Assembly (NCBI GenBank): GCA_032719365.1
Contig: CM064872.1
Span: forward strand, 53,124,891 to 53,188,890
DNA: 64,000 nucleotides
DNA from: Prinsepia uniflora
Lineage: Eukaryota; Streptophyta; Magnoliopsida; Rosales; Rosaceae
Direction of reading: 5' to 3'
In this document: positions 1-10,200 of the stretch, in pieces
Layout: each line of letters begins with the position of its first letter
How positions within the stretch are numbered: position 1 is the first letter of the stretch
Made by a program: the position numbers and the translations under genes
The notes under the pieces: generated by a model
Told to the model about the DNA's origin: nothing
Seen by the model: the letters and a program-made list of their open reading frames with translations, nothing else
Database searches by the model: none

Positions 1-1500
1 CTGCAGGAGGTGCTGTTGCTTCAAGGCCGGGCGGGAGTGCTGTGTCCGAGGGGTCCAGGGGGACTGTAGGGGTGGCAGGCGAGCTAGTAGGTGCTGCTGG
101 TGAGCTGGCAGGTGCAGTGGTGTCGGAGGAAGGAAGGTAAGACACTGGAGGAAGGGTGGACAGCCAAGCATCAAAGTTGGCAGAAGTGACATGAGGGAGA
201 TGGGAGGAGGTGGCAAGACCCGGGAAGGTGTTTTCATCAAATTGAACATGGCGGGAGACAAACAGTTTGTGAGAGGAAGGTTCAAAACAGAGATAGGCAC
301 TCTGATTGAGAGAGTAGCCCAGGAAAATGCAAGGAGTGGAGCGAGGTTGCATTTTGTTGGAGTTATAGGGTCGCAGCCATGGAAAACAGAGACATCCAAA
401 GGGACGAAGTTTGGTGTAGTTAGGGGACTGGTTGAATAGAGCAGTAAAGGGAGTGGTGTTTTGGAGAATGGGAGTTGGAAGCCGGTTGATGACATAGACA
501 GCAGCCTTGAAGGCATACGGCCAATAGGTGAGGGGGAGATTGGCCTGACGAAGGAGGGTGAGACCAGTTTCAACTACATGGTGGTGGCGTCTTTTAGCAA
601 TGCCATTATGTTGGGGGGTGTGGGGAGGGGTGAGAAGATGGTTGATGCCATGAGTGGTGAGGAAGCTTTTGAGTTTGACAAATTCCCCACCACCATCAGT
701 GTAGAGTGAAGCAATGGATGTGGTGAAGTAGTTTTCAACCAGGTTTTTAAAGTCAACAAAGGTTGCAAAGACATCAGATTTCCGTTTTAGAGGATAGAGC
801 CAAATATACTTGGTATAATGGTCTACAAAGATGACGTAGTAGGAAAAACCATCAGGGGGGATACGGGGCAGGACCCCATACATCAGAAAAAGAGTAATTG
901 AAGTGGACGGGTGCTAGTGAGAGAAGAGACCAAAAGGAAGCTTGTGACTTTTATTGCATAAACAAGAAGGACATACAGAATTGATAGTTTTGGGGGGTAC
1001 ATTTAGAGAGCAGAATTTAAGAACAGACTGGAGAATTTTTGGACTAGGATGGCCGAGACGACGATGCCATAACTGAGGAGAGACCACCACACCCACCAGA
1101 GCTTGAGGTTGTTGATGGGAAGAGGGAGACAACTCGTACACACCATCCCTACTCCGGCCTTGAAGCAAGATCGCCCCCGTGCTGAGGTCCTTCACATGAA
1201 AACAATCAGGAAAGAATTCAATGGAAGTATGGTTAGTTTTGTTGAACTGGGAAATGGATAACAGATTGCGGGTCATATGAGGAACACAAAGGACGTTACT
1301 TAGGTGAAAGGAGTGAGAGGAGGAGGAAGAGAGGGAAGTGTTACCAGTGTGGGTGATTTGCAACCCCTTACCGTTGCCAAGAAGAATCTCATCAGGACCA
1401 TGGTGTGGCCTCAGAGAGCTGTTGAGGGTGAGGTGTCACATGATGTGAGGCGCCGGAATCAAGTAGCCAAGGGGAAGAGGAGCTCTGGACAGTGGGATTA
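1..1500 (-). pseudogene. copia pol remnant: protease, GAG-pre-integrase, integrase core
   Basis: Read on the minus strand, a protease active site WLLDSGASHHVT is encoded at about 1433-1466 (DSGA at 1449-1460). It is followed, after a frame change, by a 149-codon ORF at 1363-914 with the pre-integrase signature LWHRRLGHPS and a CX2C pair (CPSCLC). The integrase core follows: SDVWGPAP, FVDHYTKYIWLY, LYTDGGGEF, and PPHTPQHNGIAKRRHHHVVE, which holds the third acidic residue. It continues to FGCLCFPWL and an FLGYS motif, then a Pro/Ser/Thr-rich linker to base 1. Frame breaks lie near 914-926, near 885 and in a run of six Gs near 855-862. The polyprotein is dead, although the DDE residues are still recognisable. 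Confidence 0.85.
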
Positions 1501-1545
1501 GCCACAGGAGGTTGAGAGGATGAGTGCTGGAGCTGGGGACAGCGC

Positions 1546-2493
1546 TTAGCACTGTGGCCTTAGGTGCCACACCATTGGCAAAACCCACGATAGCCACTGC
1601 CTGGGGGGCTGTTGGACCTGCGCTGGTTGTTGTGGGGCGGTCCAGGGCTGGGAAGAACCACGGCTGGGAGAAGACTGGTGGGAGGGTCTGGTGTCTGAAG
1701 TACCACGGTTGTGGTAGTTATAGGAGGAGCCACGGGCTGATTGGGTAGCATTGGCAGTAATGGTGGTGAGAGATGATTTAGGGGCAGCTCTGTTAGCTGC
1801 GGTTTCATGCCGAACCAGCATGTCATGTAGGTTTTCAAAAGGGACGGGAGCATCCCTGGATCTAACAGCAGCAGCGAGATCTTTGAATTCTGGACCAACA
1901 CCATTGAGAACATGAAGGAGGAGATCATCATCAGACAAAGGTGTGTCAATTGCTGCAAGTTCATCAGAAATGGTACGAACCTCCTGAAGGTAATCAGAAA
2001 CAGGTCGGGAGTCCTGGCGAAGGAGAGTTAAGCGTTCCTTAAGTCCCAGTACACGAGCCCAGGCTGTGCTCGCGTAGAGACGAGTGAGGCGGGTCCAGGC
2101 GGCTGCTGAGGTGGGTGCAGCGGCGATGAGGGTGATGACCTGGGGGGATACGGATGACAAAATGGCATGAAGAAGGAGCTGGTCCTGACGGATCCAGAGG
2201 GCACGAAGTGCAATTTCTGTGACAGGTGGGCAGGGATGGCTGCCATCCACATAGCCCATAAGGTCATACCCACGGAGGAGGGAATTGAACTGGGCACGCC
2301 ATGGAAAGAAGGTGGTGGAGGTCAGTTTGACAGGTAGCTGAGCAGCTGTGTTGATGCTGATGAGGGATGGAAGGGTGGGGTGGTTGATGTCAGTTGGTGA
2401 TGGTGGGATGTTGGCGGCTACAGGATTAGGGTTTGGGGCGGCTGCTGGATTAGGGTTTTGGGTGGCTGCGGGATTAGGGTTTTGGGCGGCCAT
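1546..2493 (-). pseudogene. copia gag (UBN2-like) with degenerate zinc knuckle
   Basis: A 315-codon ORF starts with an Asn-Pro repeat leader (MAAQNPNPAATQ) and continues into a copia-type gag core, including the stretches LTSTTFFPWRAQF, GLKERLTLLRQDSRPVSDYL and LLHVLNGVGPEF. A one-base shift in a C-run near 1603-1610 moves the zinc knuckle into another frame. There the pattern CQWCGT-stop-GHSAKRC is a CX2CX4HX4C knuckle with a TAA where a Gln codon is likely. The last residues of the long ORF are therefore out-of-frame read-through. Gag would form the particle and bind RNA. The family assignment is firm. The copy is inactive. Confidence 0.88.
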
Positions 2494-2535
2494 TGAATTA
2501 GGGTTTACCTAGGGTTTGCTCGGTGGAGCTTTAGA

Positions 2536-2547
2536 GCTCTGATACCA
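2536..2547 (-). other. primer-binding site of the copia element
   Basis: The minus strand reads TGGTATCAGAGC, complementary to the 3' end of plant initiator tRNA-Met. It lies between the gag leader and the LTR, where minus-strand DNA synthesis would be primed. Confidence 0.9.
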
Positions 2548-2556
2548 TAAAAGGTA

Positions 2557-2789
2557 TGAAAATTTTTCTATTTTTATTGAGTTATGTAAATTGTGTACAG
2601 AGGTTCTTTAAGTAGACTTCTAGAGAACTAAACTAGGTAAGTACATCTTAGACAAACTAGGAAGGAATCAAGTAGATACAAATTTACATAGGAAAGAATC
2701 CAGGTGATTCTGTGGACTTAGGCCCAGCAGATCAGGGAGATTGATCCTCAATCTCCTGTGATCGGCTGGGATCTTTATCAGTTCCCACA
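2557..2789 (-). repeat. copia 5' LTR, about 230 bp
   Basis: Read on the minus strand, the LTR begins TGTGGGAACTGATAAAG at 2789 and ends near 2557 in ...AAATTTTCA, with an AATAAAA polyadenylation-like signal just before. The exact inner end is uncertain, because nine bases (TACCTTTTA) separate this CA from the primer-binding site. It could instead extend to 2548. The length is normal for a short-LTR copia lineage. The partner LTR is outside the window. Confidence 0.7.
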
Positions 2790-2953
2790 GAGGGAAAAAG
2801 CCACCTCATTTGCAAAAAAAAAAAAAAGGGTAGCCCTAGCATAGTTGTTACCAGAGATACTTCTAAATAACTGGGAATTTTCGTACAGTATTGTGAAGTG
2901 AATTTCGATGCTGAAATTGAAATTGAGTGTATTCAAACTGTAAATGGACTTAC

Positions 2954-3558
2954 AAGCTTACGGAAATGCAGTGGTACAATTTCTTTAGAACCAGAAAACT
3001 TTGCAGGCGTTATTTTGCATGCATCTGCCTGGTAAATATCATTTACCTGAAAACAAAAAGAAGCAAGTAATGCAACAGCAAATCATCAAAACAAATACGT
3101 TTCTATTCATGTGCTCGCATAGCAGTTGAGATATACAGATGTTACACAAGCGAAGGGGGACCAAGAAAATGAGACTCCCACTAATAGGACTGAGTGATGA
3201 ATCAAATGTACATAACCTCTATGCCATAGAGTAACTATTTCTATCTCTCAAAGCCCTCACCCATATAAATGCATAAACGCAGATGATTGTATCAAACCTG
3301 TCTACATACCTTGTTATAATGTACAAGGCAATTGAAATCGACGGACCAAACAGTGAAAAGCCAAACGAGAATGTGAAGAGCTACAAGGACACCCAAAACA
3401 ATGACAGAGTCACCAAAGTCCATGCTTCGAACAACCGCTGCAAGCCACAGAACATAGAGGATAGAGAAAGGCCAGACGTCAAAGCTCCACACTAAGCTCT
3501 TCTTCTTCAACAAATCAACTTTATCTACCACCTTCCCTCCCACATGAAACCTCGACAT
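2954..3558 (-). CDS. PDR2: P5A-type cation-transporting ATPase, exons 1 and 2 (partial gene)
   Basis: Exon 1 (3558-3310, 83 codons) starts MSRFHVGGKVVDKVD. Exon 2 (3046-2954, 31 codons) starts VNDIYQAD and contains KITPAKFSGSKEIVPLHFRK. Both match the conserved N-terminus of plant P5A ATPases (Arabidopsis PDR2/MIA), ER-membrane P-type pumps involved in ER and secretory homeostasis and phosphate-dependent root growth. Splice sites are clear: AAG/GTATGT after exon 1, TTTTCAG before exon 2, GTAAGT after it, all phase 0. Exon 1 encodes hydrophobic stretches around WPFSILYVLWLAAVV and VLVALHILVWLF, as expected of the first membrane segments. The catalytic ATPase domains are missing: exons 3 onward would lie left of base 1, beyond the copia insertion. 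Both exons are intact. Whether they belong to a working gene or a stranded 5' fragment cannot be seen here. Confidence 0.88.
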
Positions 3559-4000
3559 TTCTGTATCATTACATTAGAGAATCAAATCAAACAACTCATA
3601 TGAATGAATCTTTTCTATTGCGCATAATAGAGAAGTTAAATGCGTTAAATTTTGTTTGGTGTCCGTAGATTGGGGTCCCTTCCAATGCTAAATTCACGAT
3701 TTGGATGCCCCAGTTACAAATCTTGCTGAGAAATCACAAATTTTTTTATTTACGCTGATCGTTAGAACCACGAATGGCTACCTGATTCCTTCTTTCAATC
3801 TAAAGGGGCGATCGCAAGCGTGAAGCCTCTACAGTTCCTCCGTGCAAGCCTAATTTGAAGCTATCGAGGATGATGAGCGAGATTCATACTGCGGTCAGAT
3901 GGTAAACGAATCGAAGACGGAATCTGCAAGCCCTAATTCAGGTTTTTTTTTAAGCCTTAATTCGACTTAAACCCCTGGTTAGCCGGACCACCGGCCAAAA
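3559..4000 (-). promoter_or_regulatory. probable 5' leader and proximal promoter of the P5A ATPase gene
   Basis: This is the stretch directly upstream of the exon 1 ATG. On the minus strand it contains a gene-leader-like segment with CAGGTAGCC near 3780, a possible 5'-UTR splice donor, and pyrimidine-rich DNA. No TATA box could be assigned with confidence. The role is inferred from position only. Confidence 0.4.
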
Positions 4001-6802
4001 TGATCCACCAATTACTTTTTCTTCTTCGTTTTCATTCGTTTTTTGGTCTATGCTTACTTTTTCTTTTTAGGTTTATTATACTAAATGCCTTTTCAATTCA
4101 CCTATTTTTCACGCTTTGCACTTTATAATTGATTGATTTAACTAAATAAAATTACTAAATTGTGCAACTCAGTTCTTTTTCCATTATTATCATTTCCTTT
4201 AACGTAAAAAAGTCTATGTGGCAAATTGTGGAACTTCCTCCCCTCAACATCATCGTCGACCCAGATCTATTTTCCCCCCTTTCAATTCGGAAATCCAGAG
4301 CTATGTTTCTTATCCATCCATACTTACAAAATCATTTTTGTTTTGTTCTTGAAGGTTGAAACTGGGTATGGGTGCTTTCATCTTGTGGGAGAATCGAGGT
4401 GGAGAAACCCATAAAATATTGGAAGGTTTCACAGTCAACATCGTCGATTTCATAGTCAACATCGACGTCGATCATCTTCATCAACGCCATCGATTTCACA
4501 GTTGATGATGGATAATTATGATGGATAATTGAGAGGGGTATGATCGATTTCACGTTGTGGTTGGAGATGTTGGTGAGAGGGGTATGATGGATAATTGATC
4601 ATGGTGATGTTGGATGAAGATAATGACCAAAATTTTCCATAAAGCCACCAATACCTAAAAACCAACGCCTGAAATCTCATTGCCAAGCCGTCATCAACCA
4701 CCGCGCTCTGCCTCGAAGCCACCAACACCCGATTACTACCCCAAGCAACAAAGCCTCAATATATCTTTTTCTCCCTCTCTCCGAGTAACCCACTCTCTCA
4801 TGCCCATTTTCTCTCAAACCCAACACGATTCAGTAACCCAAGAGGCCAAACGACTCATGCCCTCAGCTGGTTCACCTTCCTCCAAGCTGTCTTCAACCAG
4901 ACCACTGCCTTTTCTCTTCCATAGCCGTAATAACAACCCTTCTCCCTCCCCACCACAACACTCCTTGTCAACTCGAAAGTGAACAGAGTGAGAAGACAAA
5001 GACGATGAGTGTGGTGTTCAATTCTGGCACAATTAGATCGATGAGTGAGGAGACGAAGACAAGTTTAATTGATTTAGAGGTTGTAGAGTATTGGAAGGTT
5101 TAATTGATTTAGGTGGAAATCGAATTATGTGGAATGGATGAATGAAAACAGGTGAAACCCTAGATTTATTTCTCATTTTCTCATCTCTCCTAATTCCTTA
5201 GCTTTTTTCTTCTTTTTGTTTTCTCTGGAACCATCAAACCCGATTGCTGCAGAACTTCTAAATTTGTTGAATCAGATTGCTGCAGAAAAGAAAAACGGTG
5301 GTTGGAGGAAATTGGGAGGTCCGCGAACTCTATTGAAGAAACAGAGGTAACGAGCACGAAGTTTTGGAGTTATGGAATGCTTGGTTCGAGCGAGTTGGTG
5401 TGAAATGCTTGAATGAAAAACAAGTGAAACTCTAATTGATATAAATATGAATGCATTATTTGAATGTACATTGTAAGTGGAAGAATTGAAATGATAAAAT
5501 TAAAGCTTGAAGAGAAAATTTTGATTGAATAAGTAGGTTTCTCTTGGTGGGTATGATGAAAGTGTTAACAAAAAAAAATTGCATTTTGAATTGATAGTGT
5601 TGCTGCAAAATTGTGCATTGGAATGAAAACCCAGAGAAAAATAATAACGATGTGATCCAATTAGTGGTTATATGAGGTTTGTAATATGTTGATAAATTTG
5701 ATGTAGTGCAATCATTAGGTTTAAAGGAGAGGAACTAGATTTGCACACGTGTAAGTAAAAATGAATCAATCTCTTCCACATAGACTCTTATATGGCAAAA
5801 GTGTATCAGCCTGTCAAAAATCCTGATTTTGCCCTTACTTTTCATAGTCACTATTTGTGACGGAAAAGGAGCTGAGTGGCACAACTCGACAGTTTCATAC
5901 AGTTAAATGAGCAAATAATGAGTACATGGTGCAAAGTGTGACAAATGTGCGAGTTCAAGGTGCATTTAGTTTAAGAATCCTTCTTTTTATCTACCCAAAA
6001 AAAGATACTTTCTTTTTCTCTTTTTAGCCAATTTCTCCTCAACTTGTATCCCCCAATTTTCATCCTAAAGTTGTTAGATGAATTGTAAGCATGGATCAAA
6101 ATATCTGCAACATTTTCAATAATATAACTGTATTTTTTATTTTAAATAAAAATAAAAATAAAAATAAAAATAAAAGGCGAAAATATCCATGATATTTCGT
6201 GGATATATTCGTATTTAAGATTCTCGACATAAAAATAATTAGGAGAAAAGAAAATCTTCCTCCAATTTTCAAAATATTTGTATTGGTCTTATATAAATAT
6301 TATTGAGTGTTTAAACTTTTCCTAAAATTCCATTCAAAATTTTCAAATTTTAGACTAAATTTTGTTAAGCGGTGATATCGATATTAAAATATCCGTTGAT
6401 ATTTTCATAAATTTGATTATCAATATTTTCATGAAAAATGATATTTTTATCCAAATTTATATACATATGAAAGAGGGAAAATTAAAAAATTTATATATGT
6501 TATTTTCTTTGATGAACTCAATGATAATACTTTTGCATACAATTCTCTATGTTATTGTCTTTTGTTTTCTTTAAAAATATTCATAAATTTATGAGCTGAA
6601 CACTCCTTAAAAATAACATTGAAAAAAATCAATAATTACAAAAGCTTTATTTGTTGATGAGCATGACTTGAAACCCATCGAGGAATCTTAAATGGGCTAG
6701 CTAAATGAGTTCTTCATAATATGGTTTAGTGGTATTTTTTTCATATGTTATGTGAGCGATTTTGGATTCAACTTTCGTAAAAAGTGAGATCTATACGCAA
6801 TG
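4001..6802. other. AT-rich intergenic DNA, no gene recognised
   Basis: The short ORFs here (for example 4680-4982) lack recognisable domains and look accidental. There are simple repeats: a degenerate GTATGATGGATAATTGA motif around 4510-4600 and an (AAATA)n run near 6144-6174. Nothing was seen that supports a coding or RNA gene. Confidence 0.6.
6144..6174. repeat. AAATA pentanucleotide microsatellite
   Basis: About six tandem copies of AAATA in an AT-rich stretch. Confidence 0.85.
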
Positions 6803-7151
6803 TGTAACTACTCAGAAATTCAACAGGTATAATACCGAGAAGTTTGAACATACATTAATAATTTTATCCTTGTAGGTCAAAAATTGACCTTTTTACTCAG
6901 AGTGCGTTTTGGACTTTTCTTGAGGACTATTACATAGGTCTCAGAGTCTTGAGTTTGTAGACAAGCAATACATCGGAATCAGAGTTCGAACGAGTTGGTT
7001 ACCAGTCTAAAACACCAAAGGGAATTTAAGTAATTTGGTAAAGGGGAGGCATTTTTGTCTTTGTGTTACAGTAGTGAATCAGCACCTTATTTATGTGAGA
7101 TGGTGATATGTGCCACCACCTGGTCTTAATTAGTAGCATCTCCGTTCTTAT

Positions 7152-7435
7152 TGTAAGACCCGTGTCGTGGGAAGAACGGTGAACAATCTCACATCGCTCG
7201 GGGAGGGAAAGGTGAAGTGTCGTATATGTGTGGGCACGTTTCTATCTAGCATGAGGCCTTTTGGGAGCTCACTGACTTTGGATTCCTTGGGAACTCCAAA
7301 ATTAAGCGAGTTTGGGCAGGTGCAATCCTAGGATGAGTGACCTATTAGGAAATTGCATGTGACTTCCCAGAAACAAAATAGTAAGGGCTGAGCCCAAAAT
7401 GAACAATATCATACTAGATGGGTTGGGTCATGATA
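7152..7435 (+). repeat. Cassandra left LTR
   Basis: It starts TGTAAGACCCGTG and ends TCATGATA; the canonical CA end has become TA. The 5S-like core lies at about 7278-7355. Confidence 0.88.
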
Positions 7436-7438
7436 GAA

Positions 7439-7450
7439 TGGTATCAGAGT
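7439..7450 (+). other. Cassandra primer-binding site
   Basis: TGGTATCAGAGT, complementary to the 3' end of initiator tRNA-Met with the last base changed, begins three bases after the left LTR. Confidence 0.88.
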
Positions 7451-7505
7451 AGGATCCCGACCGGAAGTGTACCTGCGAGGACACTAGGCTCCAATGGGGG
7501 TGGAT

Positions 7506-7788
7506 TGTAAGACTCGTGTCTTGGGAAGAACAGTGAACAATCCCACATCGCTCGAAGAGGGAAATGTGAAGTGTCTTATATGTGTGGGTATGTATCTATC
7601 TAGCATGAGGCCTTTTGGGAGCTCACTGCTTTGGATTTCTTGGGAACTCTAAAGTTAAGCGAGTTTGGGCTGGTGCAATCCGAAGATGAGTGACCTATTG
7701 GGAAGTTGCACGTGAGTTCCCAGAAACAAAATCGTGAGGGCTGGGCCAGAAACAGACAATATCGTGCTAGATGGGTTGGGTCGTGACA
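7506..7788 (+). repeat. Cassandra right LTR
   Basis: It starts TGTAAGACTCGTG and ends GGTCGTGACA. The 5S-like core lies at about 7631-7711 (TTAAGCGAGTTTGGGC is identical to the left LTR). The LTRs differ at roughly a few percent of positions by eye, so the insertion is not recent. Confidence 0.88.
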
Positions 7789-9506
7789 CTTCCACTCTAT
7801 GTGTGTTTGTGTGTTGGGTGGGAAATTACAAACCAAGAAAACTACCCAAGAAGGAAGAAGAAACTAGGAAGGAAGAGAGAAAGAAAAACAGAGAAAAGAG
7901 AAGAGAACCAGAAAGGGAAGGAAGAGGAGACTAGACTAATATACCAAACTAAAAAACCACCCAAACCCGTGCTTCCTTAGAATTGAATTTTTGAATTTCG
8001 ACAAGAAACACAAAACTAAAGTCACTATTGTGATCCTTGGCCCTTGGCAATCAGAATCAAGTCGAGACTTGATGAAATTGGACCCGGAAAGGGTTTGGAA
8101 TGTAGGTTTAAGGATTGGCTAAAAATCAGAGGATTGAGCCTTTGAATTCAAGGTAAGAATTTCATGTTTGGAGATTATAGAACTGCTCCTATGTTTGAGT
8201 AGAGCAACATGGAGGTTTAAAATGTAAGTTTTGGGGTGAAAATGGGTGAGTTTGGACCGGGTTGGGATCGTTAGGTCAGGTCAGTGTTGCAGGAAATTGA
8301 GTCAAACTAGGCTAGAGGTTGGAGGCGACTGCATTGTGACTGCAAGTGCAGGTACATGAGGTCTAGTCGCAAGGAGGTTGGGCGGCGCGCGGCGCACATG
8401 CCAAGTTGCCTCGTAAACCAGTTAATACATGTTTTCATGTAATCGATTTTACGAACATTTTGGTACAAATTTCGAGTCGATCAGACATTGCCTTAGGGCA
8501 ACCTTAGGTGTGAAAAGTGTTTTGTTTAGGTTTTTAATATGTCTTTTATCCTAAAAATTAGGGGATTTTAATGTGAGATTACTACAAATATTAATGACCC
8601 TCGATTATGATTTTTGACTGGCTAGAAAACTCTCAGGACTTTTGAGGAGTGCACAGCTCATAATTGAGTTGCGTAGATGAACTGTGAGTAAACATTTGTT
8701 TTATAAATGGTGATGCATGCATAGTTAAATGATGTATTGCATGATTTGAGTAATGGTTTGAAATGATTATCTAATGATTTTTTGGATTCATTGATTGGTT
8801 TCAAGATAAGGAATTTACAGTATTGTGAAAATAGTGCTTTGGGCTCAAGCCCAGTTTGGAAATGTTTTTCACTTGGAATGTGAGTCAAGGATTTGTTTTG
8901 AAAGAAAGGTTTTGGACTTAATCCATGGAAGATTTTCGCTATTTTTGTGATGAGTTTCCAAACGATCGAAGCTAAGGGTATTTCCCAAATGACAAAAACT
9001 AAGGGTTATTGTTTCGTAGGAAGCCAAAGTTACGGGTATTTCCTAGACGTCTGATACTCCAGGTGATTATTTCCCAGGTAGCCAAAGTTAAGGGTGTTTA
9101 TCAGATTGTTGATGCTCAAGGTGATTGTTTCCTAGATAGCCGAAGTTGGGGGTGTTTTATAATGGGCCAAAAATTCAAGAAATATAATTTTGGAAGTGTG
9201 GAGTGTAAATTGACTATTTACCCTTTGTTATGTCTGGCCAAAGTTGACTTTTTGTTTGGAATGTGTTTTGAATAGTTTTGGAGAACCATCGTGTAGGTCT
9301 CGGAGTCACGAGTCCATAGATAGGTGGCATGTCAAAATCGAAGAACAGACAAGTTAGTTACGGGTCTAAGTTGGTTAAGGGCATTATGGTAATTTGAACA
9401 TTAAGAGGCAGTTTGGTCATTTTTTTTGTTTAAGTGTTGGTGTTGGATGTGGGAGATGGTGACATGTGTCACCATCTGGAATTGAGTAGTGGCACGAACC
9501 GTCATG

Positions 9507-9508
<2 letters not shown>

Positions 9509-9537
<29 letters not shown>
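9509..9537 (+). repeat. T10-G19 homopolymer tract
   Basis: Ten T residues are followed directly by nineteen G residues, inside solo LTR C. Related LTRs have no such run at this place, so it is a local expansion or a sequencing or assembly artefact. Confidence 0.85.
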
Positions 9538-10099
9538 TGTGTGTTATGGTGTGCTAAAAACTAAAAATCAAACAATTAAAACTCACTAACCCAGAGAAAC
9601 ACAGAAGTGCAGAGAAGAACAAAAGAGAAAATAAAGGAAAAGAAAGAGGAAAGGAAGAAAGAAAAGAGGAATAACCTTAAACCCGAAAAAACCAGAAATT
9701 TCCCAAAGTCGTGAAATCATGTTTTGAATTTTGGACTTTGATTGCTCAACAAAGGTTAAGGGTAGTTTCTTGGAACCTAAATGGGTTGAACTGTCAATGA
9801 ACCAAAAAGTTTGGACTACTGACAAGCCAAGAACGTGTTCGACGTTAACGACGAATTTCATTGGAATTCCACAAGTTTGAGGTAATAACTTTGTAAATTT
9901 AACACATAAACATGTTTCTAGTAGATTAGGATCGATTTAGATGGGTTGGACTTGAAAATCCTGTTAAAATTGGCTGAATTTGGGGTTCGGGTCTAAATCT
10001 GGGTGGAAACCAACCAGGTTGTAGGCCCACAAGTCGACCTAGATTAAGGTTGAAGACGATGCTAACGTGGAAGTTGATGTGGCTACTGCCGTGGTGCCA

Positions 10100-10200
10100 C
10101 ATGGCATGCCACGTGTCTCCATATGTCATGCCACGTGTCTCCATATGTCATGCCACATGTGCAATCTGTCAGACTTGTCAGGCCACATGTCGCCACATGG
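10100..10200 (+). repeat. CATGCCACGTGTCTCCATATGT short tandem repeats in LTR C
   Basis: About two and a half copies of a unit of about 22 bp rich in CACGTG and CCACATG motifs. The region corresponds to the bZIP-site-rich part of the related solo LTR D. Confidence 0.65.

Larger units (their letters stand above)
1..2789 (-). mobile_element. Ty1/copia retrotransposon, 5' LTR to integrase, cut by window edge
   Basis: On the minus strand the order is LTR, primer-binding site, gag, CCHC zinc knuckle, aspartic protease, GAG-pre-integrase and integrase core, which is the Ty1/copia order. RT and RNase H would lie left of base 1. The reading frame is broken by several indels and at least two stops, so this copy cannot make a working polyprotein. 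It lies inside intron 2 of the P5A ATPase gene, in the same orientation, about 160 bp from the intron 2 donor. The distal LTR and the second target-site copy are outside the window, so completeness and TSD cannot be judged. Confidence 0.9.
7152..7788 (+). mobile_element. Cassandra TRIM, full length
   Basis: Two near-identical LTRs (7152-7435 and 7506-7788) flank only 70 bp of internal DNA holding a primer-binding site and a G-rich tract before the second LTR. Each LTR carries a 5S-rRNA-like segment with the pol III internal control region: TTAAGCGAGTTTGGGC and AGGATGAGTGACC in the first copy. Cassandra elements are non-autonomous, have no ORF and depend on other elements for mobility. This one is inserted in the element 1 LTR. 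The flanks are CTTAT (7147-7151) and CTTCC (7789-7793), a decayed TSD at best. The undisturbed sequence at the same place in the 3' LTR (around 19490) confirms the insertion point. Confidence 0.92.

Noticed and set aside
3292..3309. C-terminal VCRQV extension of the exon 1 ORF
   Set aside because: It reads into the intron past a GTATGT donor. The protein continues in exon 2.
7278..7355. 5S rRNA gene
   Set aside because: Only the 3' part with the control region is similar. It is within the Cassandra LTR and repeated in both LTRs.
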